15,467 nucleotides of DNA from an uncultured Muribaculaceae bacterium (GTDB lineage Bacteria > Bacteroidota > Bacteroidia > Bacteroidales > Muribaculaceae), in contig CAJTRT010000050.1 of the NCBI GenBank assembly GCA_910579105.1, positions 1-15,467 of the forward strand. Reading direction: 5' to 3'. The position numbers and the translations under genes were made by a program. Numbering within the stretch: the stretch's first letter is position 1; every line of letters starts with the position of its first letter. Below the pieces are notes generated by a model. That model was not told the origin of the DNA. It searched no databases and was given only the letters and a program-made list of their open reading frames with translations. Of the stretch, positions 1 through 8,159 are shown in pieces.

Positions 1-1372
1 CCTTCCCCTTGAATCCCTTGAACAGGACGCAGTCGGCATCGCCGGCAAAAACATTGTCAGTGGAACCGTCGTGATAATAGGCGCGCGGGGAAAGCGTCAC
101 ATTGTCGAACAGCACATTGAAGCAATTGGTCGCCGCGGTTGGGTTCGCGTTGGAACTCACTCCCAGGAAGTGCCATTCACCGAGAGAGAAAGTCTTCGGC
201 ACGGGGTAACGCCAATGGTTGCCGTTCACCCTTATAACGAAGCAGTCATCCTTGCCATCCTTGCTTTTGCCAAGCTCGATAGCGAGGCCCTGGGTCTTCT
301 CCGCATTCTCCTTGGCTATGATCACGGCACCGTCGACCCACTCTTCGATGTTGAGCCAGCCTTCGAACGTGTAGGTCGCGTTGTTGCTGAGCAGGTCGGG
401 ACGCGAAATCGACCCCGTGCCGTCGAATGACACAACCCCAGTGCGCCCCTTGAACTCGCCAAGCCACTCGGCATTGACCTCCGCGTGGCGCGTGGGATGC
501 TGTTCCTGGGCAGTGCCGTCGTTGAACGAATAGCCCGACAGATTTATAATCTCGTTATGCAAGAGGTATTGGTCCTGAGGGATTACGCGGTCAAAGAACC
601 GCTCATTTGCCGTGTAACCGGCGTTGATCAAATACGGAAGTCTGCCATTGTCAGAGGCATCCGTCTTCTTGGCGCCGTCAAGCAGGAGCCCGTGGTTGTT
701 CTGCCTGCCCTCGCGGTCGTAGGCGAGTCCGCGGTCTTTGGCCGAGCGCCAGTCGATGATGTACTTATAGTCCACCACTTCGGGGCAGCCTACCATGTCA
801 AACTTGTAATACACAAGCAGATCGCCCCACTGCGGATGCCATTTGTTGATGGTGTTGAACGAGAAACGCTCGAAATCCTCTGGAATGGCAGTCTTGAAGA
901 GACGCACTTCGTCGAGCCGTCCCTGAAAACCGCCACCGAACACGAGATGCGACTGCGCGTCAACGGGGGGTACCCCCACAGCCTGCGCCAGAACCTCTTC
1001 GTTGTTGACAAAGACCTTCCCGCCGAGCGCGTCGCGCACTACCGTCACCTGTGCCCATTTGCCGGCAGCGAAGTCAGAGGAGCTGACCGACAGCGGCGTG
1101 TCGCCGACCACTATCGACAGCGTGCCCGGCTTGGCAAGCGCCACCTTGAAGCCGTCGCCGCGCGAAAGCAGCGTCGCGCCCTCGTTCCACTCTGACGGGC
1201 AGAACCAGAATTGCAGGGTAAGGTTCTCTAATCCGGAAAGTTCTGCGAGCGGACCGCAATCGGCGGTAGCGCCGGCGGTTAGCTCGAGGGAGTAGTTCTT
1301 GGGGGTGGCTCCCGCCTCGAGGGCAAAGCCGGCGGCCACAGCCGCGGCAAGGAGCAGGGAGGACTTCTTCAT
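1..1372 (-). CDS. Secreted LamG-domain (concanavalin A-like) protein, 3' end outside window
   Basis: The frame is open on the minus strand from an ATG at 1372 to the window edge (457 codons, no stop), so the C-terminus is missing. It starts MKKSSLLLAAAVAAGFALEA, a typical signal peptide, with a likely cleavage in the following Ala/Gly stretch, so the product is exported. Two LamG/concanavalin A-like lectin regions can be read. The first spans about residues 25-160; it contains LTLQFWFCPSEW and ends with GRLDEVRLFKTAIP, which matches the DEVRIYnrAL signature closing many LamG_3 domains. The second begins near residue 320 (VVSFDGTGSI, then TYTFEGWLNIEEW) and continues with GEWHFLGVS. Such domains bind carbohydrates or serve as structural jelly rolls in Bacteroidales surface proteins. 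No catalytic domain is visible in the part present. It follows another secreted protein on the same strand, 462 nt upstream. The family call is firm; the substrate and the role are unknown. Confidence 0.85.
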   Translation of the reverse strand, partial: MKKSSLLLAAAVAAGFALEAGATPKNYSLELTAGATADCGPLAELSGLENLTLQFWFCPSEWNEGATLLSRGDGFKVALAKPGTLSIVVGDTPLSVSSSDFAAGKWAQVTVVRDALGGKVFVNNEEVLAQAVGVPPVDAQSHLVFGGGFQGRLDEVRLFKTAIPEDFERFSFNTINKWHPQWGDLLVYYKFDMVGCPEVVDYKYIIDWRSAKDRGLAYDREGRQNNHGLLLDGAKKTDASDNGRLPYLINAGYTANERFFDRVIPQDQYLLHNEIINLSGYSFNDGTAQEQHPTRHAEVNAEWLGEFKGRTGVVSFDGTGSISRPDLLSNNATYTFEGWLNIEEWVDGAVIIAKENAEKTQGLAIELGKSKDGKDDCFVIRVNGNHWRYPVPKTFSLGEWHFLGVSSNANPTAATNCFNVLFDNVTLSPRAYYHDGSTDNVFAGDADCVLFKGFKGK

Positions 1373-1440
1373 ATTCCTAAATAGCAGGTAGGCTGGTTGT
1401 GTTCGTTGGTAAATTAGTGGAGTAATCAGGTGTTTCATAA

Positions 1441-1507
1441 ATACCGCTTCTTCGGCACAGGGGAGCTTTGGTTACGGGGACTCCGTGTCTGGCGGTATAA
1501 GCGGTAT
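1441..1507. repeat. 9-bp inverted repeat with nested short stem, upstream of LamG gene
   Basis: ATACCGCTT at 1441-1449 is the exact reverse complement of AAGCGGTAT at 1499-1507. GCGGTAT also recurs directly at 1492-1498. Inside, CAC..GGAG (1456-1465) can pair with CTCCGTG (1481-1487). It could fold as a leader structure about 70 nt before the LamG start codon, or be a regulator-binding site. A repeat of this size over this distance can also arise by chance. Confidence 0.35.
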
Positions 1508-1770
1508 ATTGTGTTATAATGAGGAATCCTTCCGATCGCGGTTACAGCCACTTCCGCGAGTGTTACGCGGCGGCTGCGTTCCGGTTTTTTGGAGGGACAG
1601 GCGTCAAATCGTGGACGTGTCCGTTAGATAACTTGAATTTTTAATGAAACGCCTATCTTTAAGGGAATATTGCGATATTCATATCATTTAAGAAAGGCGG
1701 GGTCTGAGGACGGAGTCTTTTCAGGGTGGATAGGCCCGGAACAAGCGATGAGGATTCAACCGGGGCTTCG

Positions 1771-1797
1771 GCCGCCCCCGGCTTTTCGGGGGCGGCC
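1771..1797 (-). terminator. GC-rich hairpin after the 391-residue secreted protein gene
   Basis: GCCGCCCCCG (1771-1780) and CGGGGGCGGC (1787-1796) pair perfectly around a six-base loop, and G1770 with C1797 extends the stem to 11 bp. It lies 38 nt past the stop codon of the minus-strand gene. No U-tract follows on the minus strand, so it could act as an mRNA 3'-end stabiliser rather than a classical intrinsic terminator. Confidence 0.6.
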
Positions 1798-1834
1798 AGC
1801 CTCAGTTAATTGCAGTTATGAGTACTTGGATTTA

Positions 1835-3010
1835 TTATTTGACGACCTTGGTCACCTTGTTACCCTGACGGCAGATGAAGATGCCGTTCTCGGGATTGTT
1901 GACGCGCACGCCCTGGAGGTTGAAGTATTCAGCCGGGCCGTTGGCGGAAGCGTCGGTGGCCACGTTCTCCACACCGGCACCGGCACCGAGAGTGTACCAG
2001 TTCCAGGAAACCTGGCGATTTATGCCACCGATGGGATCGCCGGATGCCTCGGAGAACATCACGTTACGGAACATTATCGCGCCCCCCGAGTTCAGGAAGC
2101 CGGCACCAAGGTCCATCTTGAGCTTGGGAGCGTATCCCCACGCGCCGTCGACATCCTCGTTGTTGGTTCCGAAGTCGAGTTCGGTGAACATCCAACGGTA
2201 GGGGTTCCAGTGTGGCATGGAAGAATCATCCTCCCCCTCGGCCCGCCATATGCCGGTGTCGGTGGCGTCCATCTCGAAGTCAGGAGTCCCCGCGACAGCC
2301 TTGTCGGCCCAGGTGTATACGAAATCTTTCATCGCGAATGAAGCACCGCCCAGATCCACACCTTTGGGGAGGGTATTGTTGGCATCGTTATTCATATAGT
2401 AGTTGCCGGACGCCACGAGGTCGGAAGCGGGCTCGTTGTGGTAGACCATCACCTCCATCGACTGACGTATGGTCAGTTCGTCCGGTCCCTTGCAGAAGTT
2501 CTTGATGATCGACGGGTTGGGAACCCAGTAGAACTGGATGCCCTCCTTGATTTCGGGAAGCTCGCCGAGGGTCACATCGATACCGAACTTCTTCAGCTCC
2601 TCGCCGAGTTTGGAGCCGCGTCCGTTGAGGATGAGCACTTTTCCGGCCTCGCCGCCGAGATCCACCATCTGGAAGCCCTGGGCCACATGCTTGTCGGCCT
2701 CTTCCTGTCGGCACCCGTGGGGGCCGCCGACGATGATAACGCCGTCTTCGTAGCTCTCAGAGCCCTTCAAGAAGTTGTCGCGCACGATATAGAGATCGCA
2801 GTTATACACGCCGCCCTGCTTAGTAGGATGCTTCAAGAGTTTGGGCACAGATGTCATAGTGGCGCTCTTGAAGTTGGCGGGTGAGAGTTCGCCGGTCCTT
2901 TCGGGAGCCTGGGGATAAACCTCGTTGATCTTGGGGTTGGCGTGTTCGTACGCCGCGGCCGAGAAAGCCGTCACGGCGACAGCCGCTGCGGAGAGTAAAA
3001 TCTTTTTCAT
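1835..3010 (-). CDS. Secreted protein of unknown function with C-terminal sorting-type domain
   Basis: The 391-residue product starts MKKILLSAAAVAVTAFSAAA, a clear signal peptide with cleavage near residues 19-20. I do not recognise the body (residues 21-345); it contains WNPYRWMFTELDFGTNN and GGAIMFRNVMFSEA, which look like beta-strand-rich extracellular sequence. The last 45 residues (347-391), with EYFNLQGVRV-NNPENGIF and RQGNKVTKVVK, match the pattern (YxNLQGVRV, NPxxGIYI, RxGxKVxKV) of the C-terminal domain ending many secreted Bacteroidales proteins, of the type IX secretion sorting type. This suggests outer-membrane secretion or cell-surface display, which is an inference since no secretion genes are in the window. 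A -7 promoter box lies at 3213-3220, giving a leader of about 200 nt, and a strong hairpin follows the stop. The divergent neighbour is the sialidase; no functional tie can be shown. Confidence 0.85.
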   Translation of the reverse strand: MKKILLSAAAVAVTAFSAAAYEHANPKINEVYPQAPERTGELSPANFKSATMTSVPKLLKHPTKQGGVYNCDLYIVRDNFLKGSESYEDGVIIVGGPHGCRQEEADKHVAQGFQMVDLGGEAGKVLILNGRGSKLGEELKKFGIDVTLGELPEIKEGIQFYWVPNPSIIKNFCKGPDELTIRQSMEVMVYHNEPASDLVASGNYYMNNDANNTLPKGVDLGGASFAMKDFVYTWADKAVAGTPDFEMDATDTGIWRAEGEDDSSMPHWNPYRWMFTELDFGTNNEDVDGAWGYAPKLKMDLGAGFLNSGGAIMFRNVMFSEASGDPIGGINRQVSWNWYTLGAGAGVENVATDASANGPAEYFNLQGVRVNNPENGIFICRQGNKVTKVVK

Positions 3011-3082
3011 ATTGCCTGTGTTGGTTTAGAAATAGGTAAGTTTGAAGATTATTTTGGTTGTTTTAGCTGTCAGGTCTGTCGA

Positions 3083-3097
3083 CCGGACCAGGTCCGG
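3083..3097. repeat. Palindrome CCGGACC-A-GGTCCGG in the leader of the secreted protein gene
   Basis: There are seven perfect base pairs around a single central A. It sits about 75-90 nt upstream of the minus-strand start codon and downstream of the predicted transcription start, so it could be an operator or part of an RNA hairpin with a slightly larger loop. Function is unproven. Confidence 0.35.
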
Positions 3098-3212
3098 AGC
3101 CGTTGAGCCGCCCGGGGCGATTCGGCGTAGTTGCGAATTTTGATTGATCACCATGCCGGAGCATGGGGGAAAAACTGCCGCCCTGAGAAGTGGTGCCGCA
3201 CTTTTTCGACGG

Positions 3213-3220
3213 CAAAGATA
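3213..3220 (-). promoter_or_regulatory. Bacteroidetes -7 box TATCTTTG for the 391-residue secreted protein
   Basis: CAAAGATA on the plus strand reads TATCTTTG on the minus strand, an exact match to the Bacteroidetes TAnnTTTG -7 element. No TTTG is seen at the -33 position; TTAACTTTC lies there. Transcription would start near 3206, leaving a leader of about 196 nt. Confidence 0.6.
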
Positions 3221-3369
3221 TGTTAGCGGAAAGTTAACAGCGGAGCGAATACATACTAATTATTTCAGAAATCGTGCAAAACATCGTTTTCTGCACTTCA
3301 ATAGAGGGTGGGCGCGCAAAATATGCTGGTGCGAAATACGTATTATATAAGCGCGGTGCGGCAGAACTA

Positions 3370-3400
3370 TTGGTGTTTCAAGATTTTTTATCTAAATTTG
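3370..3400 (+). promoter_or_regulatory. Bacteroidetes sigma promoter for the sialidase
   Basis: TAAATTTG at 3393-3400 matches TAnnTTTG exactly, and TTG at 3370-3372 lies 20 bases upstream where the -33 element belongs. Transcription should start near 3405-3408, so the start codon at 3434 would have a leader of about 27 nt. This rules out the in-frame ATG at 3308, which lies upstream of the promoter. Confidence 0.75.
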
Positions 3401-3433
3401 CGCCATTGCTTAAAAGCACACCGATTCTATCCC

Positions 3434-4654
3434 ATGAACCAAATTCACTATTCCATCAGGCGGGTTCCCGCACGAATTATGCGCCTTGCCGCCATCATTG
3501 TCGCCGTCTCGGCCACACCTCTGCACGCTGAAGCCACTTCCTCCGGTTCAGAGTGTCAAATTTTACGCTCATCCAGCGGCGAGGACGGAGCGGTCATAAC
3601 CCGGCAGGCTATTTTCAATCCCGGGGAAGAGGGGTCGAAATTCTACCGCATACCCGCCACGCGGGTCCTCCCGTCGGGCAGAATAGTGGCCGTAGCGGAC
3701 AAGCGCATTGACTCCAACGCTGACCTCCCCGGCCGCATAGACGTGGTCGCCAGGTACTCCGACGACATGGGGGAAACCTGGTCGGCGCAGATTCCCGTGA
3801 TGACCCACGACAGCCAGGGAGGCTACGGCGACCCGTGCCTGATATATGACACGCGCGAGGACGAGCTGCTGGTAGTCGCGACCCACGGCCGCGGCCTGTG
3901 GGATGAAGGGGACCTTCCCTCGCCCGCCCGCATAACCGTCAGCCGAAGTGCCGACGGAGGAGAGACGTGGAGCGCCCCGGCCGACATAACGGACCAGTTC
4001 TACGGAAACGCCGACACCGACGCCCCGATCGCCGGGCTTACAGCTTTCGCCACATCAGGACGTGGATTGCAGCTAAACGACGGCAGGATGATGTTCGCCC
4101 TCGTGTCGCGCCGCGGCGACAAGAAATGGGAACCGCTTGACGTGTACTGCGTCTATTCCGATGACGGAGGCCGCACCTGGACCTCGTCCGGGAACCCGAT
4201 CGACACCAACGCCGACGAGACCAAGTTCGTACAGCTGCCGGACGGGAGGGTGATGGCCTCCATGCGTATCAGGGAGAAAGGCACAGGGCGCAAATTCAGC
4301 TACTCGCCTGACGGGGGCCGCTCCTGGAGCACGCCAGCCATATCCGCCACGCTCATCGACCCGGCATGCAACGGCGAGGTCATCAACTGGACTACACCGG
4401 AGGGGGACAAGCTCCTGCTACACTCGCTCCCAGCCCGCGGCGGACGCAAGGATGTCGCCCTGTGGACGAGCGCCGACAACGGCGCGACGTGGCAGCCGCT
4501 GCGCCAGACGAGCTTCTGCCCGTCGGTCTACTCGTCAATGGCGTTCCTGCCCGACGGCACCCTCGCCATGCTGACAGAGGAGGCCTGCTCCGACGGGGGC
4601 CTGCGCATAATATTCCAGCGGCTCCGGCTTCCGCGCCCCTCGGCCAAGGATTAG
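3434..4654 (+). CDS. Exo-alpha-sialidase, glycoside hydrolase family 33
   Basis: The 406-residue secreted enzyme should release terminal sialic acid from host glycans such as mucin. A signal peptide with a long Arg-rich n-region ends near LHA-EA (about residue 32). The FYRIP motif is at 70-74. Five Asp boxes are present: SDDMGETW (109-116), SADGGETW (172-179), SDDGGRTW (242-249), SPDGGRSW (291-298) and SADNGATW (346-353). By spacing against the GH33 pattern, the catalytic set is complete: Arg triad R72, R278 and R338; acid/base D97 (NADLPGRID); E262 (ADETKFVQL); nucleophile Y366 (VYSSM). No extra carbohydrate-binding module is fitted. I chose ATG 3434 because the promoter at 3370-3400 lies just upstream and the first 42 codons of the longer frame are not protein-like. 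The stop is followed after 54 nt by the HTCS-like regulator on the same strand, so the two may share a transcript. Confidence 0.93.
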   Translation: MNQIHYSIRRVPARIMRLAAIIVAVSATPLHAEATSSGSECQILRSSSGEDGAVITRQAIFNPGEEGSKFYRIPATRVLPSGRIVAVADKRIDSNADLPGRIDVVARYSDDMGETWSAQIPVMTHDSQGGYGDPCLIYDTREDELLVVATHGRGLWDEGDLPSPARITVSRSADGGETWSAPADITDQFYGNADTDAPIAGLTAFATSGRGLQLNDGRMMFALVSRRGDKKWEPLDVYCVYSDDGGRTWTSSGNPIDTNADETKFVQLPDGRVMASMRIREKGTGRKFSYSPDGGRSWSTPAISATLIDPACNGEVINWTTPEGDKLLLHSLPARGGRKDVALWTSADNGATWQPLRQTSFCPSVYSSMAFLPDGTLAMLTEEACSDGGLRIIFQRLRLPRPSAKD

Positions 4655-4723
4655 CCGGGCAGGATAAGTGACAGCCGAGCACACCTTTATGGTTTACAGT
4701 TATCTGATATGGCACTAACCAAA

Positions 4724-4753
4724 TTATGCGCGGCCGCATTGTGCGCGGCCGCG
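4724..4753 (+). repeat. Tandem 15-nt repeat in the regulator's signal-peptide codons
   Basis: Two adjacent 15-base units, TTATGCGCGGCCGCA and TTGTGCGCGGCCGCG, match at 13 of 15 positions and encode LCAAA twice. It looks like a small slippage duplication that lengthened the hydrophobic core of the signal peptide. Confidence 0.7.
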
Positions 4754-4777
4754 CTGACCTGGGCGCCCAGGTCAGCG
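4752..4777. repeat. Perfect 26-bp palindrome near the start of the regulator gene
   Basis: CGCTGACCTGGGC (4752-4764) is followed immediately by its exact reverse complement (4765-4777). In RNA it gives an 11-bp GC-rich stem with a GCGC loop, starting about 40 nt past the regulator start codon. It could be an operator, an attenuating hairpin or a brake on translation. No U-tract follows, so it is not a standard terminator. Confidence 0.7.
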
Positions 4778-5347
4778 GCCAGCGGCTACCACATGGAATC
4801 CCTCAGCATCAACGAGGGACTGAGCCAGAATTATGCCGGCACGATTCTACGGGACTCGCGCGGATACCTGTGGATCGGGACGAAATTCGGCTTGAACCGC
4901 TATGATCATTTCAGCCACGTCAAAACTTACTTCGCCAGCAAGGAAGGGGGCGCGCTCCCTTCCGACAATATCCGCCATGTTTTTGAAACCCCTGGCGGCG
5001 AAATATGGGTCTTATGCGAAAACGGCACCGCGGTCTACCAGCCGCTGACCGACACCTTCCGGGAGATACGCTACGAACATGACAAGCCTCTGAACCTGTG
5101 GTCGGCCTACACCGACGGCCGACTGGTGGTCCTCGGGGGCCGCGGCCAGCTTTACAAGCTCGACTGCGCGACCCGCAAACTGTCGCGGCTGAACACTACC
5201 GGGGGATCAGGAAGCTACTATACGCAGATACACCCGCTCGACAGCAACAACGCCCTGCTCGTGACCCGGTGGGACGGCATATGGAACTACAACCGCCAGA
5301 CGGGCGAGATCACCCGCTATCCCGGTATCGACTGCCGCGAAGTCACC

Positions 5348-5353
5348 TCGGCG
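5348..5353 (+). other. Frameshift site in the HTCS-like regulator
   Basis: Upstream, the frame of 4709 reads YPGIDCREVTS; downstream, the good frame is one base off and reads AIDTLGRIWVAVYNQGV, a clear Reg_prop strand. Restoring one G at TCGGCG (TCG GGC GCC) joins them as EVTSGAIDTLGRIW with no gap, so loss of one G from a GGG run is the simplest explanation. Confidence 0.8.
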
Positions 5354-8159
5354 CCATCGACACCCTGGGCAGGATATGGGTCGCTGTCTACAACCAAGGC
5401 GTCAGATGCTACAACAGGTCCGGCAGGCTGCTGGCGGAAATCGACCGCTCCAATTCCGACCTGGAATGTAACATAGTGCTCGACATCGGGCACGGCACGG
5501 CGCCAGACGAGCTGTGGCTTGCCACCGACGGCGCCGGAGTGCGCTCGCTCCGCACGGAGACACGAGAAATCGAACCTATTTCTGACCGTGGAGGGCAGTC
5601 GGTTGTCTCCATCTACAAGGACACCTACGGCAACCTCTATTCCGGCACTATCGACGAGGGGGTGCAGCTTTTCAGCAAAACCGCCATGGAAACAAGCGGA
5701 ACGTTCCCTGGCAAACCGGAAACGCGCCTGTTCCCGACATCATTCCTCGACGATCCAGACGACCCCGATGGTATCTACCTGAGCACCAACGGCGAAGGAC
5801 TTTGGCATCTCGACAAGCCGTCGGGACGCTACCGCCTCGTAGGGCCGACAAAGGGCATGAAAATCTACCGAGTGGAGCGTTATGACGACCACCGCCTGAT
5901 CATCAGCCGATTCGGCGACGGGGTGTACCTCGTCGACCCCCGCTCGGGAAATATGGTTCCCGCACCCGAGCCTTTCCAGGAAGCGGCGGCCGCCGCCATA
6001 AAAAGAGGCACGGGAACCGACATCAGAAAACTTCGCAAAGGGCTGTATGCCGCGGTGAACGCCGACATATACATAATAGACACCGAGAACGGGACCGGCG
6101 AAAAGATCGAAATCCCCGGGAGACCGGAGAAGGCCGCGTTCATGCGCCCGTTTTACAACGACACCAACGTGCTGATGACGTTCGCCCATAATTTCGTGGC
6201 GCGCTACGACTTCAACACGGGCAAGGCCGAGGTGGTTGCCTCCTATCCGGACGAAATGAACATCAGCTGCGCCCAGTTCGATGGCGCCAACAACATATAC
6301 CTCGGCTGCGGGGGAGGCGTGCGCCGTCTCGACCTGCGGAACGCGACCACCGAACCGCTTCCCGGCTACTCGACCGACAAGCGGCACCTTAACGTGACAA
6401 GCATGCTTCTCGACGGCGAAGACCTCTGGGCGGGATGCTCCAACTCACTGCTGCTGATAGGCCTTTCCAGGCTCCGGACATCAGAGTTCACCACCCCTGA
6501 CGGCGTCGCCCCCAACGAGTTTCTCGAACGTGCCAGATATGCCGACGCCGACCGGATACTGATGGGAGGCTCCAAGGGGCTTCTGTCAATCGACCGGGAA
6601 GCGTTGAGGGAGATCATGAACTATTCCAGCCCCATAACTTTCTCTCTAAGCGACATCGAGGTTGACGGGAGGAGCCTTATGGCAGACACGTCAGAGGACG
6701 GCGTGGTGGACATACCGCACCAATACGGCACACTGAACATCAGCTTTATCGACAACGAGCTGAACCCCCTGCGCCACAAGCGTTACAGATTTTTCATCAA
6801 CGACGGGAAAAAGACATCGACCGTGGAGACTGACTGCCACGAACTGATGCTGCCAATGCTCGCCAACGCGACGGACTACGAGATATCGGTGGCATCGACA
6901 CTCATCGACGGCGGATGGTCAGAGCCTGTACGCGTCGCCTCGCTACGCGTCGCCAGCCCGGCCTGGCGCTCCTGGTGGGCCATACTGCTCTATGTGGCCG
7001 GCATATCGGCTGCCGCGGCAATGCTGTACTATAACCGCCGCAACGCGCGACGGGCCAAAGCCCAGGCAGCGCGCCAGGCCCAGATCGAGAAAGAGCGCGA
7101 CTTCATTCAGAGCATAAACAACGAGCTACGCACGCCGCTCACCCTGATTTACGCCCCGCTGAAGCTGATGCTCGCCAAGCTGCAAGAGACCGCCCCGGAC
7201 GCTCCGGAGCTGAAAGAGCTCAACGGCATATACCGCAACACAAAACGCATGCGCGACGTGATGGATATCACTTTCCATCAATGGCGCACCCAGAGCGGCG
7301 CCCAGATATCCGGGACACCCGGGGAGGAACCGCCGGGCGACGGAGCCGAAGCGAAAGAGCCTAAGCAGCATGAGGGCGACGTGCTGACCGATATGTCGGT
7401 ACTGACTGTGATGATATGCGAGAACGACGGCGACATGTGCGCCTTCCTGCGGCGGCAGCTCGAACCGCTGTTCCACAAGGTCGCGGTGTTCACCTCTGGC
7501 CCGGAAGCCGCCGAGGCGCTTAAAAGCGGCCGCGTAATGCCCGACCTCGTCCTGACGAGCGACCTCCCACTGGCAAGCGGCATCAAAAGCTCGGAGCGCA
7601 GCCGCCATATCCCGGTCATATTCCTCTCCTCAGTCATCGGCCAGCAGGACAAGCAGGAAGTCTACCGGCGCGACATCGATTCCTATCTCTCAAAGCCGTT
7701 CGACATGGCCGTGCTCCTGAGCCGCTGCGGCAACCTGCTGCGTAGCCGCCAGGTAATGCGCGAGCGTTACAAGGGTCCCGTTCCCGACATCATTTCGAAG
7801 GAGCGCGTGCGCGACAACGCCTCGGAAGAGTTCATTCTGAAAGTGAACCAGATCATAGAACGGCAGCTATCGAACGCCGACTTCTCAGTGGAAACGCTCG
7901 CGCAAGAGATGCTAATGTCGCGGTCAAGCCTGTACGCCCGATTCCGCGAAGTATCGGGCGGACAGTCCGTCGGCCAATACATAACCGACTACCGGATGAA
8001 CCGCGCCAAAGAATTGCTGACAGGCACGCGGCTGCCACTCGGCGAGATAGCGTCGATGCTGGGATACAGCTCGCAGCGCTATTTCTCCAGCGCTTTCAAG
8101 CAGCGCGCCGGCATGACACCGAGCGCTTTCCGCTCAGCCACCCAGAGCGGGACGGCCTC

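Larger units (their letters stand above)
1373..1834. other. Intergenic region between two minus-strand secreted-protein genes
   Basis: No convincing gene is seen in these 462 bases. It holds the hairpin at 1771-1797 near the end of the upstream gene and an inverted repeat at 1441-1507. I found no good TAnnTTTG box on the minus strand for the LamG gene; TATTTATG near 1436-1443 is a one-mismatch candidate without a -33 partner. The LamG gene may therefore use a weaker promoter or be reached by read-through. Confidence 0.5.
3011..3433. other. Divergent promoter region between the secreted protein and the sialidase
   Basis: There is no supported gene in these 423 bases; the short open frames here overlap each other and show no protein-like features. 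The region holds the minus-strand promoter at 3213-3220, the plus-strand promoter at 3370-3400, and a compact palindrome at 3083-3097 (CCGGACC, A, GGTCCGG) inside the minus-strand leader. It is visibly richer in A/T from about 3200 onward. Confidence 0.6.

Noticed and set aside
485..1195. Plus-strand 236-residue frame opposite the LamG gene
   Set aside because: The minus-strand frame has a signal peptide and LamG motifs over the same bases; the plus frame has no recognisable features.
1670..2341. Plus-strand 223-residue frame opposite the secreted protein
   Set aside because: It is fully explained as the antisense shadow of the GC-rich minus-strand gene, and no motif is seen.
3144..3350. Short plus-strand frames in the sialidase upstream region as possible small genes
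   Set aside because: They overlap the promoter region and each other, lack protein-like composition and have no promoter of their own.
3308..3433. Longer N-terminus for the sialidase from ATG 3308
   Set aside because: The promoter at 3370-3400 lies inside this stretch, the translated part is not protein-like, and a good signal peptide begins at 3434.
5098..5350. Independent start of a 1021-residue protein at 5098
   Set aside because: The residues before about 5353 in this frame are Arg/Pro-rich shadow sequence; the real Reg_prop reading is in the other frame until the frameshift.
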